Source: Verrucomicrobiota bacterium (GTDB lineage: Bacteria > Verrucomicrobiota > Verrucomicrobiia > Verrucomicrobiales > DEV007). From it: a DNA stretch of 64,000 nt. Where the stretch lies: NCBI GenBank assembly GCA_018970725.1, contig JAGWVU010000002.1:62001-126000 (forward strand). The letters are read 5' to 3'. The translations under genes were made by a program, and so were the position numbers. Shown here one piece after another: positions 54,858-63,656 of this stretch. The notes under the pieces are model-generated. The model did no database searches and was not told where the DNA came from. It worked only from the letters and a program-made list of their open reading frames with translations. The first letter of the stretch is position 1; each line of letters begins with the position of its first letter.

Positions 54858-56290
54858 AAAGGCCCTTGCGGCTTTCCCCGGTCCGGCTTTACGGTGCCTC
54901 CCTTGTGACCCCCGCACTCGCTGCCCTCCAGGAAATCACCGGCCCCGGCGGATTGTTGACGGATCGCGCCGATCTGATTCCCTACGCCTTCGATGGCACC
55001 GCCGAGCTTTTCCAGCTGCCGCTTGCCGTGGCGCTTCCCTCGGACACCGCCCAGGTTGCGGCTTGTGTCGGTTGGGCGAGGGAAAACCGGGTGGCCGTGG
55101 TGACCCGGGGGTCGGGCACCGGCCTGAGCGGGGGCAGCGTGCCGCTTCCGGGTTGTCTGGTGCTTTGCCTGGCGCGGCTCGACCGGATTCTGGAGGTGGA
55201 TCCGCTGAACCTGACCTTGCGCGCCCAACCGGGGGTCATCACCAAGGAGATCGATGACGAGGCGGCCCGGCATGGCTTGTTTTATCCGCCGGATCCGGGG
55301 TCGATGAAGATTTCCACGATCGGCGGGAACGTGGCGGAGAACAGCGGCGGGCTGCGCGGGTTGAAATACGGCGTGACCCGGGACTACGTGATGGCGTTGC
55401 AAGTGGTCTTGGCGGATGGCCGGGTCGCCCGCCTCGGGAATGCCTGTGTCAAGGACGTGGCCGGGTATTCGCTCAAGGATCTTTTCATCGGATCCGAGGG
55501 CACGCTCGGGGTCATCACCGAGGTCCTCCTGAAGTTGCTCCCGCGGCCGGCGGCCCGCAAGACCATGCTGGCCATCTTTTCCTCCATGGGAGCCGCCGCC
55601 GAGGCCATTTCTGCGATCATTGCCGCCCGGATCATCCCGTGCACCCTCGAGTTCATTGACCAAACCACGCTGCAATGCGTCGAGGATTACACCCGGATCG
55701 GTCTCCCGACCCATGCCGCGGCGGTGCTCCTCATCGAGACCGACGGCCATCCCGCCGCCGTGGCGGACGAAGCCGCGCGCATGGAGGAAATCGTGCGCCG
55801 CCATGGAGCGGATGAGGTCCAGGTGGCCGCGGACGAGGCCGAGGGAGCCAAATTGGCCATGGCGCGCCGCCAGGCCTTTTCCGCGTTGGCCCGGGTCCGG
55901 CCGACCACGATTCTTGAGGATGTGACCGTTCCCCGGAGCCGGTTGGCGGAAATGGTGGGCTTTGTCTCGGAAACCGCCCGGCGTCATCAGCTGCGGATTG
56001 CCACCTTCGGCCACATGGGGGATGGGAACCTGCATCCGACCTTCCTGACCAATGAACGGGACCGTGAGGAGATGGAGCGGGTGCACCACGCGCTCTCCGA
56101 GATTGTCGACAAGACCGTTTCCCTCGGCGGCACGGTGACCGGGGAACACGGGGTGGGCCTCGCGAAGAAGGACTATTTGAAGCGGCAGTTCGATGAGGCG
56201 AGTTACGATCTGCTCCGCTCCGTGAAGCGCGCGCTCGATCCCGGGAACCTTCTCAACCCCGGCAAAATCTTCGACCTCGATCCCGCTTGA
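54842..56290 (+). CDS. glcD: Glycolate oxidase subunit GlcD (FAD-linked oxidase)
   Basis: A 482-residue FAD-binding_4 oxidase. The FAD motif is VTRGSGTGLSGGSVP and the segment PGVITKEIDDEAARHGLFYPPDPGS follows. GGNVAENSGGLRGLKYGVTRDYV and the C-terminal FGHMGDGNLHPTF and GGTVTGEHGVGLAKKDYL are GlcD-type. With GlcF it oxidises glycolate (or D-lactate). The start is ATG 54842 or, as likely, GTG 54905; the first adds 21 residues. It is followed by glcF after 3 bp; no glcE is present. Confidence 0.93.
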   Translation: MAARLKRPLRLSPVRLYGASLVTPALAALQEITGPGGLLTDRADLIPYAFDGTAELFQLPLAVALPSDTAQVAACVGWARENRVAVVTRGSGTGLSGGSVPLPGCLVLCLARLDRILEVDPLNLTLRAQPGVITKEIDDEAARHGLFYPPDPGSMKISTIGGNVAENSGGLRGLKYGVTRDYVMALQVVLADGRVARLGNACVKDVAGYSLKDLFIGSEGTLGVITEVLLKLLPRPAARKTMLAIFSSMGAAAEAISAIIAARIIPCTLEFIDQTTLQCVEDYTRIGLPTHAAAVLLIETDGHPAAVADEAARMEEIVRRHGADEVQVAADEAEGAKLAMARRQAFSALARVRPTTILEDVTVPRSRLAEMVGFVSETARRHQLRIATFGHMGDGNLHPTFLTNERDREEMERVHHALSEIVDKTVSLGGTVTGEHGVGLAKKDYLKRQFDEASYDLLRSVKRALDPGNLLNPGKIFDLDPA

Positions 56291-56293
56291 GCC

Positions 56294-57601
56294 ATGGCCA
56301 AGGCGTCCCTCCGTGATCTCGATTACAAGGTCTTGCAGCAATGCATGCACTGCGGCATGTGCCTCCCCACCTGCCCCACCTACATCACCTCCAAATTGGA
56401 ACGCCATAGCCCGCGCGGGCGCATCGCCCTGATGCGCGCCGTGGCGGACGGCCGGTTCGAGGCCGGAACGGAACTGGCCCGGGAGATGAACCACTGCCTC
56501 GGTTGCCTCGCCTGCACCACCGCCTGCCCGGCGGGCGTCGACTACGGCACCATGTTCGAGACCGCCCGGGCCGAGACCGAGGCCAACCACACCTCCGGCG
56601 GGCCGATGCGCCGGTTCTACCGTTGGCTCGTGCTGGAGCAGATCTTCCTCTTCCCGGCCCGTTTGCGTCTCGTCGGCTGGCTTTTGCGGGTCTACCAGCG
56701 CTCCGGTCTGGCCGGGTGGGTCCGCCGGCTCAAGCTGCCTTACCTGCTGGGCCGGGACCTCGGTGACCTGGAACCCCAGGCCCCGGTGATGGAATCGCCC
56801 TTCAGCGACGGACGGATCGCCCCGCTGGAAACGCCGCCTCCCGGGGTCCCGGTGCGGGGCCGGGTCGGTCTCCTGAGCGGTTGCATCCAGTCCCTCGCCT
56901 TCGGGTCGGTGAACCGGAGCACCGTGGATGTCTTGCTGGCCAACGGGTGGGAAGTGGAGACGCCCCGCCTGCAATCCTGTTGCGGTTCCCTGCACGCCCA
57001 CAACGGGGCCCCGGAATTGGCGCGCCGGGCTGCCCGGGCGTTGTTGGAGCGTTTCGATCCCTCCCGTCTGGACGCCATCATCACCAATGCCGGGGGCTGC
57101 GGTTCCCACCTCAAACATTACGCCGCGCTGTTCCCCGAAGGCGAGCTGGCCGCGCCCGCCCGGGCCTGGGACGCCAAGGTCAAGGACATCCACGAATTCC
57201 TCGTGGCCACCGGTTTTCGCAAACCGGTGGCCCGGGCCGGGGAGACCGTCCGCATCACCTACCATGAGTCTTGCCACCTCTCGCACGGTCAGGGAGTCCG
57301 CCAGCCACCCCGTGAAATCCTGCGCGCCATCCCCGGCTTGCAGCTCGTGGAACTGCCGGAAGCGGATCTCTGCTGCGGCAGCGCCGGCATTTACAACATC
57401 CTCCAACCCGGGGAAAGCCAGCGTCTCCTCGAGCGCAAGACCGGGCGCATCGGGGAAACCTCCGCCAGCCTTGTGGCCACGGCCAACCCGGGCTGCCATT
57501 TGCAACTCGCCCGCGGGTTGCGGCAACGGGACGCCGCCGTGCACGTGACCCAACCGGTCGTCCTCCTCGCGGAAGCCTATCAACGCGAACAGTCCGCATG
57601 A
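56294..57601 (+). CDS. glcF: Glycolate oxidase iron-sulfur subunit GlcF
   Basis: A 435-residue ferredoxin-like protein. Two [4Fe-4S] sites are CMHCGMCLPTCP and CLGCLACTTACP (residues 17-28 and 76-87). Two CCG domains follow, with LLSGCIQSL, QSCCGSLHAHNG, ITYHESCHLSHG and LCCGSAGIYN. It accepts electrons from GlcD. Length is normal. Its stop overlaps the sulfatase start by ATGA, an unusual partner. Confidence 0.95.
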   Translation: MAKASLRDLDYKVLQQCMHCGMCLPTCPTYITSKLERHSPRGRIALMRAVADGRFEAGTELAREMNHCLGCLACTTACPAGVDYGTMFETARAETEANHTSGGPMRRFYRWLVLEQIFLFPARLRLVGWLLRVYQRSGLAGWVRRLKLPYLLGRDLGDLEPQAPVMESPFSDGRIAPLETPPPGVPVRGRVGLLSGCIQSLAFGSVNRSTVDVLLANGWEVETPRLQSCCGSLHAHNGAPELARRAARALLERFDPSRLDAIITNAGGCGSHLKHYAALFPEGELAAPARAWDAKVKDIHEFLVATGFRKPVARAGETVRITYHESCHLSHGQGVRQPPREILRAIPGLQLVELPEADLCCGSAGIYNILQPGESQRLLERKTGRIGETSASLVATANPGCHLQLARGLRQRDAAVHVTQPVVLLAEAYQREQSA

Positions 57602-59046
57602 AAACCCCGCTCCTCCTGCTGCTCGCCGCCTTCACCGGGGCCGCCGCCGCCGCTCCCCGTCCCAACATCCTCTGGATCATCAGTGAGGACATGTCCCCCC
57701 ATTTCGGGTGTTGTGGGGAGACCGCCATCGCCACGCCGAACGTGGACCGGCTGGCCGCTGAGGGCACCCGCTTCGCCCATGCCCATGTCACTGCGCCTAT
57801 TTGCTCCACCTCGCGCTCCGCGTTGATCACCGGGATGTATCAAACCTCCATCGGGGCCCACCACCACCGCAGCGGGAGGGGAACCGTCAAGATTCACCTG
57901 CCCGAAGGCGTCCCCTTGGTCCCCCGCCTTTTTCAGGAGGCCGGTTACTGGACGAGCAACGGTTCCTGGCCCGGCGGGGGCAAGGGCATCGCCAAGACCG
58001 ATTACAATTTCGAGTGGGATCCGGCGGTCTATGACGCCAACGACTGGGCGGGCCGGCCCGACGGAAAGCCCTTCTTCGCCCAAATCCAGCTGCACGGAGG
58101 CAAGGTGCGCGATGGCGCGAATGCCGCCCGGGTCCTCACGGAAAAGCTCGGCAGCCTGACCGCTCCGGAAAACCTGACCCTGCCCCCCTATTACCCGGCC
58201 ACCCCCGCCCTGCGCGCGGACTGGGCGCTCACGCTCGATGCCTGCCGCCTAGTGGACCAACAGATCGGCGAGATCCGGCGGCGCTTGGAAGGGGAGGGGA
58301 TTCTCGACCAAACCGTCCTCTTCTTTATCACCGACCACGGCGTCAGCCATGCCCGTGGCAAGCAATATCTCTACGCCGAGGGCACCCACATCCCCTGCGT
58401 GGTCCGCGGGCCGGGCATTCCGCGGGGAAACCTGCGGGAGGACCTGGTCGAGCACATCGATCTGGCCGCCACTTCCCTGGCCCTGGCAGGCATCCCCAAA
58501 CCTTCCACCATGCAATCCCGGGATCTCTTTGCCCCGAATTTCGAGCCGCGGGAAGCCATCTTCGCGGCGCGCGACCGGGCGGACGAGACGGTGGACCACA
58601 TGCGTTCCGTGCGCACGGAGGACTGGCTTTACATCCGCAATTTCCTGCCCAAGCGACCCCACCTCCTGCCGAACCATTACAAGGATCACAAGGATTGTTA
58701 TGTGGCCCTGCGGGCGGCGCGGGCCGCGGGCCTGCTCAATCCCTTGCAGGAATCCCTCTTTGCCCCGGAACGAGCCCCCGAGGAACTCTACGATACCCGC
58801 GCGGACCCTTGGGAAATCCGGAATCTCGCCGCGGATCCCGCGCACGCCCGGATCCTGACCGAGATGCGCGGCCGTCTCGACGCCTGGATGGAGCGGACCG
58901 GCGACCAAGGCCGTGAACCCGAGCCCGCCGCCCAGTATGACAGCGACATGGCCGTCTACCTCGGGCAGGGGAAAAAGGGCGTCGACAAGCCCATGATCGA
59001 AGCCAACATCGCCCTCATGAAACGCCTAGCCTCCGAAGGCAGGTAA
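57598..59046 (+). CDS. Secreted sulfatase
   Basis: A 482-residue exported sulfatase with signal peptide MKTPLLLLLAAFTGAAAAAP. RPNILWIISEDMSPHFGC and TPNVDRLAAEGTRFAHAHV begin the alkaline-phosphatase-like fold. The formylglycine motif is CSTSRSALITG (Cys69), with Thr where Pro or Ala is usual. FFITDHGVSHARGKQYLYAEGTHIP supplies later metal-site residues. The substrate sugar is unknown. It is coupled to glcF; the next gene is convergent. PVC bacteria use many sulfatases on algal or host glycans. Confidence 0.9.
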   Translation: MKTPLLLLLAAFTGAAAAAPRPNILWIISEDMSPHFGCCGETAIATPNVDRLAAEGTRFAHAHVTAPICSTSRSALITGMYQTSIGAHHHRSGRGTVKIHLPEGVPLVPRLFQEAGYWTSNGSWPGGGKGIAKTDYNFEWDPAVYDANDWAGRPDGKPFFAQIQLHGGKVRDGANAARVLTEKLGSLTAPENLTLPPYYPATPALRADWALTLDACRLVDQQIGEIRRRLEGEGILDQTVLFFITDHGVSHARGKQYLYAEGTHIPCVVRGPGIPRGNLREDLVEHIDLAATSLALAGIPKPSTMQSRDLFAPNFEPREAIFAARDRADETVDHMRSVRTEDWLYIRNFLPKRPHLLPNHYKDHKDCYVALRAARAAGLLNPLQESLFAPERAPEELYDTRADPWEIRNLAADPAHARILTEMRGRLDAWMERTGDQGREPEPAAQYDSDMAVYLGQGKKGVDKPMIEANIALMKRLASEGR

Positions 59047-59233
59047 CACCGCCGTCCCGCCTGCGGTTTCCCAACCCCCATTGCTCGTTGCGGAGGGGCC
59101 CTTTGATGGTGCGGATGATCCCGAGCGGCGTGAACCCTTGGTTCCGGCGTGGAGGTGGCTGACATCGGTTCAACCACTGCCGCAGCGCGAAGGCGGCATC
59201 CTGACGAATGTGGCTGATGAAGAGCCGGGCCAT
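59015..59233 (-). pseudogene. Possible truncated TIR-domain gene
   Basis: A 72-codon frame whose first 23 residues (MARLFISHIRQDAAFALRQW and three more) resemble the start of bacterial TIR domains (FISH...D...LxxWL). The match then stops and the frame runs on into antisense of the sulfatase end. There is room for only a fragment, so it would be a decayed remnant rather than an active NADase. It starts 27 bp after the NUDIX gene on the same strand. The similarity is short and could be chance. Confidence 0.4.
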
Positions 59234-59260
59234 GGTTCCTTGCGTGCGGGAGGGAAACGA

Positions 59261-60988
59261 TCAATCGGCCCGTTTGGCGGTCAAGTGGATTTGGATGTCC
59301 CTGCGGGCGGCTTCGTCCAGCTTATCCAAGATGCTGGGAAAGCCTGCGGCGGACCTCCGGACTTCACGCGCCAGCCAGGCCCGGAGCATGGGGCCGTGGG
59401 AGGCAAAGCAGTTTTCGATCACCGGCTGCTCCCCTGGCCCGGGCTCGAGGAAGAGTCCGGCCAACGGCATCCATTGGGCGTCCCCGACTTCCTCGGCGTC
59501 GTCGCGCACCCCGCGGGCCCGGAGCACGAGGTCGGGAAGGTCGCTCAGATCGAGCGCGTAAACATGATCCCGGACCCAGGACCGGCTCGTTTCGCGCGGG
59601 TCCCGAACCCTTCCCACAAAGACCAGCTCCGCCCGGTTCGTCCGCTCCTGCAGCTTGTCGAATTGGGGTTGTCCGGGATCGCAGGCGATGGCTTCTTCGG
59701 CCAGTTCCCGGGCCAGTTCTTCCCGGGGAGGCAGGGGGCGGTAGAGGGCGTCGTGGCGGAGGAAGCCGCCCGGCAGAGCCCACCAGGTTTTCCCGGCCTG
59801 TGTCTTCCGGAGCAGAAGGACGGAGTCGCCCCGGGTGACCAAGCCGGTGGCGGTGCCGTTCGGGCCGTGGTAATGGAGTTCCCCCGGTCCGAGGGGCGCG
59901 ATCTTGCGCGGATGGGAAAGCCTGGCCAGGGAGTCGCGCTCCGCATCGGGGCTCCCGGGGAAGAAGAGGGCGTCGGAGGTCGGCCGCGGGATGGGCACCT
60001 CAAGCTCGAAGAAACCCTGATTGCCCGTTTCCGTCCCGGGCTCTCTGGCTTTTTGCCAGAGCCCAGTCATACGCTTTGCCTTCCTGCGCGCGCAAGTTTC
60101 CGTCCCGGGCTCTCTGGCTTTTTGCCAGAGCCGCGCCACCTGAGCCATGGCGACGTAGCGTTTGCGGTCGAGAGGGCGGGGAGGGGTCCCGAGTTCCTTG
60201 ATGAGGCGGTCGATCGCGCCCTCGCCTTCCAGGGTCACCCGGCCGCTCCGCTCCAGCTTCTTTCGAAACTCGTCGGCCCCCGGGGTCGAACCTGCGGACT
60301 TAAACTCCACATGATGTTCCTCACAAAGTTCGTCGAGCAAGGCGGATGGGGTCGTCTCGGTGGCAGTCGCTTCCCGCCGGGTCCAGGCGAGGAGTGCCTC
60401 GATGGAGTCCCGCGGAAAGAGCAGGACCCGGATTTTCTGTTTGCTCAGTCCGCCGGATTTGGACTTGGCGTTGGGAGGCAGGACCTCGAGGAAGTGGAAG
60501 CCTTCCTCGGGAGGCTGGAAGCGTGGCTCGCAAGTCAGAGCGCCGACGAAGGCGGCCGATTCAAAGACTTCCCCGCGGGCTTGGCGGCCCACCACATCGA
60601 GAACATTGACCTGCCGGCCATAGATCTGGTTGCGCACGGCGTCGTTGATCAGTTTGGTGAAATCCCCGAGTTGCTTCTCGGAGAGGATGATCGCGTCCGG
60701 TTTGGTCGATTGGCTTGCGCTCAGGATCTTGCGGACCAGAGTTTCGTTCAGCTCTCCGGCCAGCAGATGGGTCAGGGGAAGTTCCCACTGGGTCCGGATG
60801 TGCATGGCGCCGTGCTGGAAGTAGGTTAGGCTGACATCGACGAGATCGCTGAGCGAGTGGGAACGAACTTTGCGGGCATTCTTCCATCGGAGAAACCGGC
60901 TCCAAAGCAAGGTGCCGAACGCACCGACGCCTGCGGCGATGTATTCGGAAAGGTCGAGATGCGGGAGATGGGAGAGGAAGGGTGGCAT
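59261..60988 (-). CDS. NUDIX hydrolase fused to a membrane-anchored unknown domain
   Basis: A 575-residue protein. A likely membrane segment is near the N-terminus (IAAGVGAFGTLLWSRFL). Residues ~40-285 are an unrecognised domain. Residues ~285-320 contain a duplicated LWQKAREPGTET segment. Residues ~360-545 are a NUDIX domain: KTWWALPGGFLRHDALYRPL and then ELARELAEEAI, a degenerate NUDIX box (REUXEE kept). It may hydrolyse NAD-related or ADP-ribose compounds. It lies 24 bp after another NUDIX gene. Likely one operon. Confidence 0.75.
   Translation of the reverse strand: MPPFLSHLPHLDLSEYIAAGVGAFGTLLWSRFLRWKNARKVRSHSLSDLVDVSLTYFQHGAMHIRTQWELPLTHLLAGELNETLVRKILSASQSTKPDAIILSEKQLGDFTKLINDAVRNQIYGRQVNVLDVVGRQARGEVFESAAFVGALTCEPRFQPPEEGFHFLEVLPPNAKSKSGGLSKQKIRVLLFPRDSIEALLAWTRREATATETTPSALLDELCEEHHVEFKSAGSTPGADEFRKKLERSGRVTLEGEGAIDRLIKELGTPPRPLDRKRYVAMAQVARLWQKAREPGTETCARRKAKRMTGLWQKAREPGTETGNQGFFELEVPIPRPTSDALFFPGSPDAERDSLARLSHPRKIAPLGPGELHYHGPNGTATGLVTRGDSVLLLRKTQAGKTWWALPGGFLRHDALYRPLPPREELARELAEEAIACDPGQPQFDKLQERTNRAELVFVGRVRDPRETSRSWVRDHVYALDLSDLPDLVLRARGVRDDAEEVGDAQWMPLAGLFLEPGPGEQPVIENCFASHGPMLRAWLAREVRRSAAGFPSILDKLDEAARRDIQIHLTAKRAD
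60027..60132 (-). repeat. 37-bp direct repeat with internal hairpin, in frame in the NUDIX gene
   Basis: GTTTCCGTCCCGGGCTCTCT and the following 17 bp occur twice, at 60027-60063 and 60096-60132, 69 bp apart (23 codons, so in frame). Each copy holds an imperfect hairpin, GGCTCTCTGGC-TTTTT-GCCAGAGCC. It codes for LWQKAREPGTET twice. It resembles a REP-like palindromic element inside a gene. Confidence 0.85.
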
Positions 60989-61012
60989 GGTGCTGATGAG
61001 GGTTGGCCGGGT

Positions 61013-61732
61013 TCAGGTTTGGTGATCTCCGAGGGAGGCTTCGTCCAAGATGGAGCCCACGAGCGCGGCCAGTTCCCTGGCGGGCATCCCGCGGCGCCGG
61101 GCGCGCTGCAGCAGCAGGAGGAGCAGGCCGAGCTTTTCCTGGTTGTTGTGCAGGTCCCGGAACAGGGCGGGCGTGAGGGGGCGGACGTGGCTGGTGACCG
61201 CTTCCGCCTCTCCCCGCGCCCCGTGGGTCCGCGCATGAAGTTCCGGTACGCTCAGGCCCTCGGGAAGGCGGATTTGCGCCTCGTAAAGGGCGACTTGTTC
61301 GTTGGTGCCTCCGGGCGAAACGAAATCGGCCCCGGCGAAGGTGGGGATCAGGCGCACCTCGAGCAGCCAGGAGGGTTGGATTCCCAATTCCTCCTGCAAC
61401 TCACGTTCCGCCAGCGAACGCAAGGCCTCCGCCCGGTCGTTGGACCCGGCGGCAAATCCGGTCAGCCGCAGGCCCGCCCCGGCGCGGAACTCCTCCCCCA
61501 AAACGGTCCAGGCGGCACCGTCGGGGGTCTCGATTACCGGAATGATGAAGGCGCTGTTCTGCCGGAGCAGCCCGATCCGGGTGGCGGCGGTTCCGTAGAT
61601 GGCGGGCGGCAATTCCACCCGGAACAATTCCAGGAACTTCCCGAGGCGCCGGAACGGCCGCCCCGCCGTCCCCCCAACCGCACGAATCCGCGCATACCAA
61701 TCCGCAATCGCATCCAGCCCGCCAATGATCAT
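61013..61732 (-). CDS. NUDIX hydrolase
   Basis: A 239-residue protein with a full NUDIX box at residues 96-118: GSNDRAEALRSLAERELQEE LGI fits Gx5Ex7REUxEExGU. The N-terminal ~90 residues are of unknown type and the C-terminal tail is helical and Leu-rich (LLLLLLQRARRRG). The substrate is unknown; NUDIX enzymes cleave nucleoside diphosphates linked to other groups. It lies upstream of the membrane NUDIX gene with a 24-bp gap, so the pair is likely an operon. Confidence 0.85.
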   Translation of the reverse strand: MIIGGLDAIADWYARIRAVGGTAGRPFRRLGKFLELFRVELPPAIYGTAATRIGLLRQNSAFIIPVIETPDGAAWTVLGEEFRAGAGLRLTGFAAGSNDRAEALRSLAERELQEELGIQPSWLLEVRLIPTFAGADFVSPGGTNEQVALYEAQIRLPEGLSVPELHARTHGARGEAEAVTSHVRPLTPALFRDLHNNQEKLGLLLLLLQRARRRGMPARELAALVGSILDEASLGDHQT

Positions 61733-61902
61733 GCCGCATCCTAACGCAGGGTGGGGGATTGGCTCAAGTGAAGATCCGGGTGGTCACCCCATCCGACCGG
61801 ACAATCAAGCAGGTTGACCGTTGGACGCCGCGCCGCTTTTGCCGGCGGCGCGGAAGGAACTTGACGGTTCTCTGGTGGTCAACTACCCTTCCATCCAAGC
61901 TG

Positions 61903-62349
61903 ATGCCATTGCGCGAAATCCGTTTTTTCGTCGGCCTTGTCGTCTTCCTTGCGGTCGGCTGGGCGCAGGTTTCGGGCTTTCCGCGTGGCTTCCTCTGTGA
62001 GGGTGAGCGCTTCGGTGAGGTCAGTTGGACCCGTGAGGATCACTGCCATGGTCCGCACACCACCGCCGCTCATGACGCCGGGGATCATTCCATTGCGCAT
62101 CGGCACGGGGAAGAGGAGGGCGGGACGCATCATCATGCGGCCGTGGTCGAGCCTTTGTTGGCCATGCTGTCCGGCTCCCTGGCGGCGCCCGTGGCGCCGA
62201 TGTTGTGGATGATCCGGGTGACTCCGGATGAGTTCCCCAGCCTGCACACTCTGCGTGCGGCAACGAGCCCGGGGGAGATGCCGCGATGGAGCCGTGCCGC
62301 GCCCGAGTGGCCGCGCCGCCTCGCGCAGGCCATCGCGTTGAGGGTTTGA
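61903..62349 (+). CDS. His-rich exported protein preceding the efflux operon
   Basis: A 148-residue protein with a probable signal segment (IRFFVGLVVFLAVGWAQVSG) and a His-rich central part (REDHCHGPHTTAAHDAGDHS and HRHGEEEGGTHHH). The histidines suggest binding of Zn, Co, Ni or Cu in the periplasm. It comes before the TolC/CzcC-like gene by 101 bp, as is common in czc/cus loci. The start at 61903 fits the signal peptide. Family not recognised. Confidence 0.65.
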   Translation: MPLREIRFFVGLVVFLAVGWAQVSGFPRGFLCEGERFGEVSWTREDHCHGPHTTAAHDAGDHSIAHRHGEEEGGTHHHAAVVEPLLAMLSGSLAAPVAPMLWMIRVTPDEFPSLHTLRAATSPGEMPRWSRAAPEWPRRLAQAIALRV

Positions 62350-62450
62350 GGCCCGGGGCCGCCGGAAGCGATTTCCGGCTCCGCAGCGTCATCCGCGTCC
62401 ACGGCGCGATGACATGTCCTCCATCCCTCCACCCTCAGTCCGCCCTACCC

Positions 62451-63656
62451 ATGACCCGTTGGTTGTTTTTCCTTCTCCTGCCTTCTTTCGGTTTGGCTGC
62501 CGAGATCCCGTTGCCAGAAATTGCCGCCCGGGTCCGGGCGCATCATCCCATGCTCAAGGCCGCGCGGCTTGCCGTGGAGGAAGCCCGCGGCCGTCGGTCA
62601 GGCTCCGGGAGGCTCGCGAATCCGACGCTGGAGTCCAGTTTCCAAAGCGAGAGCCGCGTCAGCCCGCGCACGCTTCTCTTCGGCATTGACCAGTCGTTTC
62701 CGCTAACGAAACGATTGAGCCTGGAGAAGAAACTCACCGCCCAACTTGTTGCCGCTGCGGAACTGGAAGTGCGTGATGTGGAGCGTCGTTTGGTCGCCGA
62801 AGCGCGGGCTTGCGCGGTGAAGATCCTCGCGTTGGAAAAGCAGCGCGCCCTCCGCCAGGAGCAGACGGACCTGGCGCGCAAGCTTTCCGCCTTTGCCAAA
62901 AGCCGCGCGGAGAAGGGCGAACTTTCGCCGCTCGACGCCGCGCAGGCGCAGGTGGATGCCCAACGCCTCCTGCTGGAAAGCCGCCGTCTGGAAACCGATC
63001 GCATCACCCTGCTCGGCGAGTTGAAGCCGTTGCTCGGGCTGGCGCCGGACGAGGCCTGTGTCATCCGCGGTGACCTGCCGGTGCCTGAGATGCCCGGCCT
63101 TTCCCCGTGGCAGCAACGCGCCGATTATCAAATGGCCCGGACCCAAATGGAAGCCGCGCGAACCGAGGCGGCGCTCGCGGAAGCCAAGCGGGTTCAGGAT
63201 ATCAGCGCCGGCCTCTTTGGTGCCCAGGAAGCGCAAGACCAGACGAACGGGCGGCGCGAGCACACCGGATACCTCGGCCTGCGCACCTCCATTCCTCTCC
63301 CGCTATGGAATCGCAACCAGGGCGAGATCCTCGAAAAAAACGCTGCGGCGGAGCGCAGGCGTTTCGAAGCCGAAGCCCTCGGCAGACAAATCGCCAGCGA
63401 GGCCGACACGGCGCGGCGGGAGATGCGGGCCAATGCCGATCTCGCCCGCGAGACGCGCGACCACCTGCTGCCGCTTGTGCTGGAGCAGACGGTGAATCTG
63501 GAAAGAGCCTACGAGGCGGGCCAGGCGGATCTCCTCACCTTGTTGCGGGCCCGCGACCAACGGCTTCAGCTCGAATCCGCCGCGCTCGATGCCGAGCGTG
63601 ATTTTCACCTCGCCCGCATCCGCTACGAAGCAGCCACCGGAGCCTCTTTGCCATGA
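62451..63656 (+). CDS. TolC/CzcC-family outer membrane efflux protein
   Basis: A 401-residue outer membrane factor. Signal peptide MTRWLFFLLLPSFGLAA is followed by two OEP repeats. IPLPEIAARVRAHHPMLKAARLAVEEARGRR and LANPTLESSF open the first; IPLPLWNRNQGEILEKNAAAERR opens the second, with ERAYEAGQADLLTLLRARDQ after it. Typical of metal-efflux CzcC/CusC. It is coupled to the next gene (ATGA). Metal not determined. Confidence 0.9.
   Translation: MTRWLFFLLLPSFGLAAEIPLPEIAARVRAHHPMLKAARLAVEEARGRRSGSGRLANPTLESSFQSESRVSPRTLLFGIDQSFPLTKRLSLEKKLTAQLVAAAELEVRDVERRLVAEARACAVKILALEKQRALRQEQTDLARKLSAFAKSRAEKGELSPLDAAQAQVDAQRLLLESRRLETDRITLLGELKPLLGLAPDEACVIRGDLPVPEMPGLSPWQQRADYQMARTQMEAARTEAALAEAKRVQDISAGLFGAQEAQDQTNGRREHTGYLGLRTSIPLPLWNRNQGEILEKNAAAERRRFEAEALGRQIASEADTARREMRANADLARETRDHLLPLVLEQTVNLERAYEAGQADLLTLLRARDQRLQLESAALDAERDFHLARIRYEAATGASLP

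Noticed and set aside
54836-57583. 915-codon minus-strand open frame
   Set aside because: Antisense to glcD and glcF, whose motifs are unmistakable.
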